This document shows positions 59,445-64,000 of a stretch of DNA of 64,000 nucleotides, piece by piece. Under the pieces are notes generated by a model. That model worked only from the letters and a program-made list of their open reading frames with translations, did no database searches and was not told the origin of the DNA. Source of the stretch: Planctomycetota bacterium (GTDB lineage Bacteria; Planctomycetota; B15-G4; SIAN01); contig JAEUIC010000022.1 in NCBI GenBank assembly GCA_016795285.1, positions 62,001 through 126,000 of the forward strand, written 5' to 3'. Position 1 is the stretch's first letter. Each line of letters begins with the position of its first letter. The translations under genes were made by a program, and so were the position numbers.

Positions 59445-59474
59445 GGCGGCGGCGCGCTCCCGGATCGAAACGTC
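59445..59474 (+). repeat. Dispersed repeat A, copy 6
   Basis: GGCGGCGGCGCGCTCCCGGA then TCGAAACGTC. It ends over the S46 peptidase stop codon (TGA on the minus strand at 59475-59473), so the repeat touches the gene's 3' end. Confidence 0.65.
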
Positions 59475-61587
59475 AGCTGCCCGCGGCCATCGGGGTGCCG
59501 AGCAGCTCCTTCACCAGGTCGTGCGCGTCGTAGACCTTCTGCAGCGCCATCACGATGCCGGCGCTGTGGACCGAGACGGAACGGGCGACGCGCTCGTCGT
59601 AGATGTAGGCGGCCGGCAGGCTCTCGATGTTGCCGTCGAAGATGATCCCGACGATGCGACCGTCACGGCCGACGACCGGGCTGCCCGAGTTGCCGCCGAT
59701 GATGTCGTTGGTCGAGACGAAGTTGAACGGCGTCGACAGGTCGAGCGCGTCGCGCCGCTCGAGCCAGCGCGGCATCACGTCGAACGGGTACTTGCCGCCG
59801 AACGCCGCGTTGCGCTCGTAGAGGCCCCAGAACGTCGTCGCCCACGGGACCAGCGTGCCGCCCGCCTCGTAGCCCTTCACCACGCCATGGCTCAAGCGCA
59901 GCGTGAAGGTCGCGTCGGGCGCCTTGCTCTTGCCGAACGCGCGGAAGCGGCCGCGCGCGATCGCCTCGCCGTTCGCCGCCTCGACGCTGCTCACCTCGTC
60001 CTCGAGCCGCTTCTGCAGCTCGCGCAGGATCGGGTCGACCCGCTTCGCCAGCGCCAGCAGCGGGTCCTTCGACGCCTCGAGCGCCGCCGCCCCGCCTTCG
60101 AAGAGCGCCTTGCGGGCCGCCGGGTCCGCCATCGTCGTGCCGGCCAGCGCCGCCTTCGCCACCTCGTCCGCGCTCTTGCCCTGCAGCGCCGCCTTCACGA
60201 ACGGATCGTCGGGCCCGAGCTCCCGCACCGCCGCGCGCAGCGTCGCCGTGAGCAGCAGCTGATCGAGATCGAGGTAGACCGGCGCGGTCGAGAAGAGGCG
60301 CAACTTCAGGCCCGGCAGCGCGGCGTCGCTGAAGCCGGCCAGCCGCTCGCCGTTGGGCTTGCCGAGTTCCGTGGCGGCGCGCGCCAGCGTCAGCGCGTGG
60401 CCGACCGAGTTGCCGTTCAGGCGCGACCAGTACTGCCGCTCGGTGAACGCGGCGAGCTTCGCGTAGGCGCCGTCGATGGCAGCCACCGCCGCGTCGTACT
60501 CGGCGAGCGCCTTCGGGTCGGCCTTCAGCTTCGCGCGCAGCTCCGCTTCCTCGGCCCGCTTGCGACCCATCAGCTCGGGATCGTTCAGCCCCTTCAGCTG
60601 GCCGAAGCGCGCCTTGTAGGAGTTCTCGAGGCCGAACAGCGTGTCCTCGGCGCGGCGGCGGTTCTCCTCGCTCCCCTTGCCGAAGGCGTGCAGCTCCGCG
60701 ATCAGCTCGCTCATGAACTTCAGGCTGCGCGGCTGCGCGACGGCGCGCTGGAACTCCATCTGCGTCGCGGTCAGCAGGCGGCTGGTGCTGCCGGGGTGGC
60801 CCGACACGAAGACGAGGTCGCCCTCCTGGCAGCCGGCCGGGTTCCACGCCAGCCAATGCTTCGGCTGGTAGGGCTTGCCGTCGACGTAGACGCGGAAGAA
60901 GGAGACGTCGAGGTCGTAGCGCGGGAAGGTGAAGTTGTCGGGATCGCCGCCGAAGAAGGCGGCCTGCTTGTCGGGGCAGAAGACCAGCCGGATGTCGGTG
61001 AAGCGGTCGTAGCGGTAGAGCCAGTACTCGCCGCCGCGGTAGAGCGTGACCACGTCGCACCGCTTGCCGCTCGCCTCGCTCTCGTCCTTCTCGAGCTTGG
61101 CGACGGCGGCTTTGCGCAGCGTGTTGGCCTCGGCCGCGTCCTTGGCGGAGGCGGCGGCGGCGACGATGCGCGCCGTCACGTCGACCATCTCGACCAGCAC
61201 GTTCAGCTCGAGGTCGGGGCAGCGCAGCTCGGCGTCGCGGCCGGCGGCGGAGAAGCCGTGCTTCAGCAGGTCGCGCTCGGCGGTGGAGAGCTTGGCGATC
61301 GACTCGGAGCCGACGTGGTGGTTGGTCATCACCAGGCCGTCCTTCGAGACGAAGGAGCCCGAGCCGCCCGACATGAAGCGGACCGACGAGAGGCGCAGGT
61401 GGTCGAGCCACTCGCGGCTCGGCTCGAAGCCGTAGTCGGCCTTCAGCTGGGCGAGCGGCGGGTTGTCGTAGGTCCACATCCCCTCGTCGGCGCGCGCCGA
61501 CGGGGCGAGCGCGAGGGCGGCCGTCGCCAGGACGGCGGCCAGCGCGGCGGCGGTGCCGCGCGCGAGAAGCGGCAGGCGGAAGTGCAT
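59473..61587 (-). CDS. S46 family dipeptidyl-peptidase (DPP7/DPP11-like)
   Basis: 704 residues, ATG at 61587 with GGA ahead. Signal peptide ending ...SARA. S46 landmarks: DEGMWTYDNPP and a trypsin-like triad: His in LVMTNHHVGSES, Asp in FTFPRYDLDVSFFRVY and Ser in TNDIIGGNSGSPVVG. At the position 18 residues after the catalytic Ser, where DPP11 has a specificity-setting Arg and DPP7 has Gly, this protein has Gly (FDGN), which predicts a DPP7-like taste for hydrophobic P1 residues over Asp/Glu. Length fits the family (about 700). Periplasmic dipeptide release from protein substrates is expected. Confidence 0.92.
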   Translation of the reverse strand: MHFRLPLLARGTAAALAAVLATAALALAPSARADEGMWTYDNPPLAQLKADYGFEPSREWLDHLRLSSVRFMSGGSGSFVSKDGLVMTNHHVGSESIAKLSTAERDLLKHGFSAAGRDAELRCPDLELNVLVEMVDVTARIVAAAASAKDAAEANTLRKAAVAKLEKDESEASGKRCDVVTLYRGGEYWLYRYDRFTDIRLVFCPDKQAAFFGGDPDNFTFPRYDLDVSFFRVYVDGKPYQPKHWLAWNPAGCQEGDLVFVSGHPGSTSRLLTATQMEFQRAVAQPRSLKFMSELIAELHAFGKGSEENRRRAEDTLFGLENSYKARFGQLKGLNDPELMGRKRAEEAELRAKLKADPKALAEYDAAVAAIDGAYAKLAAFTERQYWSRLNGNSVGHALTLARAATELGKPNGERLAGFSDAALPGLKLRLFSTAPVYLDLDQLLLTATLRAAVRELGPDDPFVKAALQGKSADEVAKAALAGTTMADPAARKALFEGGAAALEASKDPLLALAKRVDPILRELQKRLEDEVSSVEAANGEAIARGRFRAFGKSKAPDATFTLRLSHGVVKGYEAGGTLVPWATTFWGLYERNAAFGGKYPFDVMPRWLERRDALDLSTPFNFVSTNDIIGGNSGSPVVGRDGRIVGIIFDGNIESLPAAYIYDERVARSVSVHSAGIVMALQKVYDAHDLVKELLGTPMAAGS

Positions 61588-61762
61588 CGGGAGTCCTCGT
61601 GATGACGGCGCGCGGGGCGACGCGCCGGCGGACCGTGGGAAAAAAACGGGGCGGCGCACTCTACCTCTGCCCCCGATCCGGCCGAATTCACCCAAGCTTC
61701 ATCCGCTGCGCCGCTGGCGCCTCGCGCGGAGCGTCGATGCTCCGCCGTGAAAGGAGTCCGCC

Positions 61763-61900
61763 ATGGATGCCCATGCCGAACGGATCGGGAACGCCCTGCG
61801 GCTCGAGGCGAAGCGCGATTCGAGTCGCCGCTGGTCGTGGGACCGCTGGCTCCAGCGCATGACGCGCTGGGTCGGCCGTCCGCGCAGCTGGCTCGCCTGA
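61763..61900 (+). CDS. Small Trp/Arg-rich protein, 45 residues
   Basis: A short gene supported by a near-perfect ribosome binding site, AAGGAG 6 bases before the ATG (spacer TCCGCC, the same as at 55203). The 45-residue product has six Trp and nine or so Arg, in an amphipathic stretch (RRWSWDRWLQRMTRWVGRP), with an acidic/neutral N-terminus. No signal peptide or known domain. It may be a membrane-associating or RNA-binding peptide. It lies alone between the S46 gene (divergent) and the next lipoprotein. Confidence 0.6.
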   Translation: MDAHAERIGNALRLEAKRDSSRRWSWDRWLQRMTRWVGRPRSWLA

Positions 61901-62006
61901 ACGCACGAGCGGCGCTGAAAAAGGTTCCCGCGCGCGCACGGCTTGCGCGGGGCCGGCGCGGTGGCGCAACCCGTCGATAGCTGCCCCGGAACTTCCGGAG
62001 CGGCGC

Positions 62007-62573
62007 ATGAAAGCTCGATGGGCATCAATCCTGTGGCTGGCCGGATGTTCCACGACGCGCGACGTCGTGACCCCCGCAACTGCGGAGAGTGAGCGGCCGA
62101 TCGCGGAGCCGCACGCGCTCGAGCCAAACGCGCTCGAACCACACACGCTCGAGCCACACACGCTCGAGCCACACACGCCCGCCGCGTGGCACGATCTCGA
62201 TTCGAACGATCTCGACTGGAACGATCTCGCCGCGCGCGCCGCGCTGGTGGCGCCATCGGGGCTCGATGCCGAGGTGCGGCTCGAAGGGGCGTCGCTCACG
62301 ATCGAGCTCTGGACGGTGACGTCGGACGCGCGGACCGCCAGCGAATGCGTGTCGCGCACGAGCCATCCCGCGGACGGGAGCCTCTTCTACTTCCACGGCG
62401 CCGTCCGTCGCGTGACCGGCCACCTGACCGGCGCCGCCACGCTCGCCAGCGAATCGACTGTGCGCCTCGACGAGCCGCTGCGCTGCGACCCCGCCGACGG
62501 CCTGCACGTCCTCGCCAAGGGCGCGATCGAGCGCGTCACGGAGTCGGCGGCGCGAAGCCGCGGCGGCGAGTAG
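62007..62573 (+). CDS. Lipoprotein with 5-residue repeats, unknown function
   Basis: 188 residues. Signal MKARWASILWLAGC with the lipid Cys at 14. Residues ~33-58 are tandem 5-residue repeats (EPHAL EPNAL EPHTL EPHTL EPHT), then an acidic segment (WHDLDSNDLDWNDL), then a beta-rich domain (AEVRLEGASLTIELWTVTS; ECVSRTSHPADGSLFYFHGAVRRVTG). No family is recognised. The ATG has CGGAG 7 bases ahead. It ends 55 bases before the next gene. Confidence 0.65.
   Translation: MKARWASILWLAGCSTTRDVVTPATAESERPIAEPHALEPNALEPHTLEPHTLEPHTPAAWHDLDSNDLDWNDLAARAALVAPSGLDAEVRLEGASLTIELWTVTSDARTASECVSRTSHPADGSLFYFHGAVRRVTGHLTGAATLASESTVRLDEPLRCDPADGLHVLAKGAIERVTESAARSRGGE
62106..62180 (+). repeat. Five 15-bp tandem repeats in the lipoprotein gene
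   Basis: Units start at 62106, 62121, 62136, 62151 and 62166 (consensus GAGCCACACACGCTC) and encode the EPHTL-type repeats. Copies 3-5 are nearly identical, a sign of recent expansion. Confidence 0.85.
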
Positions 62574-62628
62574 CCTTGCGCCTCGTCGTCCCGCGGCGCT
62601 GCCGCTGCGGGTCCCACTGAGGCCCCGC

Positions 62629-64000
62629 ATGTCCGATCGCCGCCCGCTCCCCGCTGCCCCGTTCGCTGCCGCCCCGATCGCGCTCTCCGTGCTCGGCGCC
62701 GCGGCGCTGGCGATGGCGGCCGTGCGCGGGGCGCTCGACGGTGCGGACGGCGCGGACGGCGCCGCGCCGCCCGGCGCCCGCGCGCTCGCCGGGGAGGCGC
62801 CTCCGCTCCAGCGGTTGCTCGACCTGCCCGCGGTGGAGCGCAGCGACGGTGAGAGCGCCGCGGGCGGTGCCGACTCGCTCGAGACGGTGCTGCGGCGCGC
62901 CTTCGTGCCGCGCTTCGTCGACGAGTTCGACGCGCCCGCGGGCGTCGCCGCCGAATGGATCAGCGGCCGCGACCTCGCCGCCTTGCCGGCGGCGCCGCGC
63001 CGCGCCGGGTTCGAGCCGTTCGCGGTCGAGGGACTGCGCGGCATCGCGGTCGTGCCGGGCGAGGGCGGCCTCGTGCGCGACTTCGCGATGTCGCCCGGCG
63101 ATTGCATCCTGGTGCGTGCGCGCGTGAAGCCGCTCGAGGCGGCGCCGCGCGATGCCGCGCTGCAGCTCGAGCCGCTCGCGGACTTGCGGCCGAACGGCGC
63201 GGCGAGCCGCAAGCTGCGTATCGGCCCGCTCTTCCGCCGCCTGCCGATGCGGGCTCCGATCGCTGCCGGCGACGACTGGCAGGAGCTCGAGCTGCTGATG
63301 CCGCCGCAGCCGGGCCTCCACGGCGTGCGCGTCGCGCTGCAACCGGGCGGCTGCGGCCTCGCGATCGATCGCGTCGAGCTGATCGAGGTGCCGCCGTCGT
63401 TCGCCACGCTGGCCGAGGTGCGGCGACCGGGCGAGCCGTGGAGCGGCCAGTCCGGCCGCCGTGCGTTGCAGGTCGGCGCGGTCCGCGCGGACGGCGTGCT
63501 CCTGGCCGGCGGCGCCACGCTCGCCGTCGAGCTGCAACTGCCGGCGCGCGCCCCCCGCTTCGAGGCGCTGCTGGCGCCGCTCGGGGGCGACGCGTCGCCG
63601 GAGCGCGCGGTCGAGCTCTGGATCGACGGCAAGAGCTTCGCGAGCTGTCCGCTGCCGCACGACCTCGACCTCCCGACGACGGGAGCGCCGCGCAACACGG
63701 TCACCGCGCGCGCTTCCGGCGACACCGCCGCCTTCTTCGAGTGGCGGGTCGACCTGGCGGCGCATGCCGGCCGCCGCGTCCGCCTCGAGCTGCGCCCGCG
63801 GGGCCGCGACAGCGTCCTCTTCGTCGGCGCGCCGCTGCTGGTCGGGGCTGCGCCGCCGACCACGCCGCCGACCACACCGTCGACCACGCCGCACCCGCCG
63901 TCCGCCGCGCGCAACCTCATCCTCCTCTCGATCGACACGTTGCGCGGCGATCAGCTCCACTGCGACGGCCATCCGGTCGCGCGCACGCCCACGATCGACC
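62629..64000 (+). CDS. Sulfatase-fold protein with large N-terminal extension (cut by window edge)
   Basis: Open to the right edge; 457 residues are visible. The N-terminal hydrophobic segment (PIALSVLGAAALAMAAVRGAL) is an anchor or signal. Residues ~60-400 contain beta-rich segments without a recognised family (FDAPAGVAAEWISGRD; WQELELLMPPQPGLHGVRVAL), perhaps carbohydrate-binding-like sandwiches. After a Thr/Pro linker (TTPPTTPSTTP) a sulfatase-fold domain begins: NLILLSIDTLRGDQLHCDG, the first metal-binding Asp. The nucleophile motif lies beyond the window, so it is unknown whether it is Cys, Ser or Thr as in the two related proteins here. Confidence 0.75.
   Translation, partial: MSDRRPLPAAPFAAAPIALSVLGAAALAMAAVRGALDGADGADGAAPPGARALAGEAPPLQRLLDLPAVERSDGESAAGGADSLETVLRRAFVPRFVDEFDAPAGVAAEWISGRDLAALPAAPRRAGFEPFAVEGLRGIAVVPGEGGLVRDFAMSPGDCILVRARVKPLEAAPRDAALQLEPLADLRPNGAASRKLRIGPLFRRLPMRAPIAAGDDWQELELLMPPQPGLHGVRVALQPGGCGLAIDRVELIEVPPSFATLAEVRRPGEPWSGQSGRRALQVGAVRADGVLLAGGATLAVELQLPARAPRFEALLAPLGGDASPERAVELWIDGKSFASCPLPHDLDLPTTGAPRNTVTARASGDTAAFFEWRVDLAAHAGRRVRLELRPRGRDSVLFVGAPLLVGAAPPTTPPTTPSTTPHPPSAARNLILLSIDTLRGDQLHCDGHPVARTPTID

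Noticed and set aside
1..64000. tRNA, rRNA, riboswitch or transposase genes
   Set aside because: No cloverleaf-like T-loop (GTTCGANTC with paired arms), rRNA segment, or transposase motif was noticed by eye; a covariance-model search was not possible.

Overview
The window is very GC-rich bacterial DNA (spot counts of single 60-base lines run from about 58 to 75 % G+C) and is densely coded, with many four-base ATGA stop/start overlaps and GGAG-type ribosome binding sites. The gene content resembles a Planctomycetota-type bacterium: DUF1573, ASPIC/UnbV and FG-GAP proteins, a cytochrome c/PHM-like/TPR fusion next to a redoxin lipoprotein, carboxypeptidase-regulatory-domain surface proteins, S46 and M16 peptidases, and 'sulfatases' without the usual catalytic Cys. 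This placement is an inference from families only; other GC-rich Gram-negatives (Myxococcota, Acidobacteriota) are not excluded. No rRNA, tRNA, CRISPR array, insertion sequence or phage gene was recognised.

Layout. 1-1700: 3' part of an AlbA_2/HATPase regulator. 1719-12897: exopolysaccharide locus (flippase, Wza-like export lipoprotein, Wzz/GumC-like co-polymerase with a degenerate kinase domain, O-antigen ligase/polymerase, BioF2/FemAB-like acyltransferase, GT4 glycosyltransferase, polysaccharide deacetylase, membrane alkaline-phosphatase-superfamily enzyme). 12977-14276: ECF sigma factor and membrane partner. 14296-19223: SGNH hydrolase and DUF1573 protein, divergent from the cytochrome/PHM-like/TPR protein and its redoxin. 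19527-23546: tandem duplicated GH30-like glycosidases, each with its own upstream element and terminator hairpin. 23652-28124: release-factor-like GGQ protein with a lipoprotein, and a sulfatase-fold/TPR protein with a membrane protein. 28253-34953: M16 peptidase, ASPIC/UnbV protein, TPR protein, conserved small protein. 34985-36439: amino-acid permease.

36864-47555 is the most striking region: a minus-strand operon with 41 CxxCH haem-binding motifs in three proteins (23, 7 and 11), a predicted outer-membrane beta-barrel, a membrane FAD/[4Fe-4S]/cytochrome-b-like oxidoreductase and a DUF2959 lipoprotein. Four consecutive genes overlap by four bases. Together they read as a complete trans-envelope electron conduit, from a soluble donor through the inner membrane, periplasm and outer-membrane pore to the cell surface.

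47954-64000 is a mosaic of surface and periplasmic functions (FG-GAP protein, DedA, two regulatory-domain proteins, a class-C-lactamase-like hydrolase, a TetR regulator with a membrane protein and a candidate operator, S46 dipeptidyl-peptidase, a 45-residue Trp/Arg-rich small protein, a repeat lipoprotein and a truncated sulfatase-fold protein). Two families of short dispersed repeats and several in-frame minisatellites are scattered through the window.
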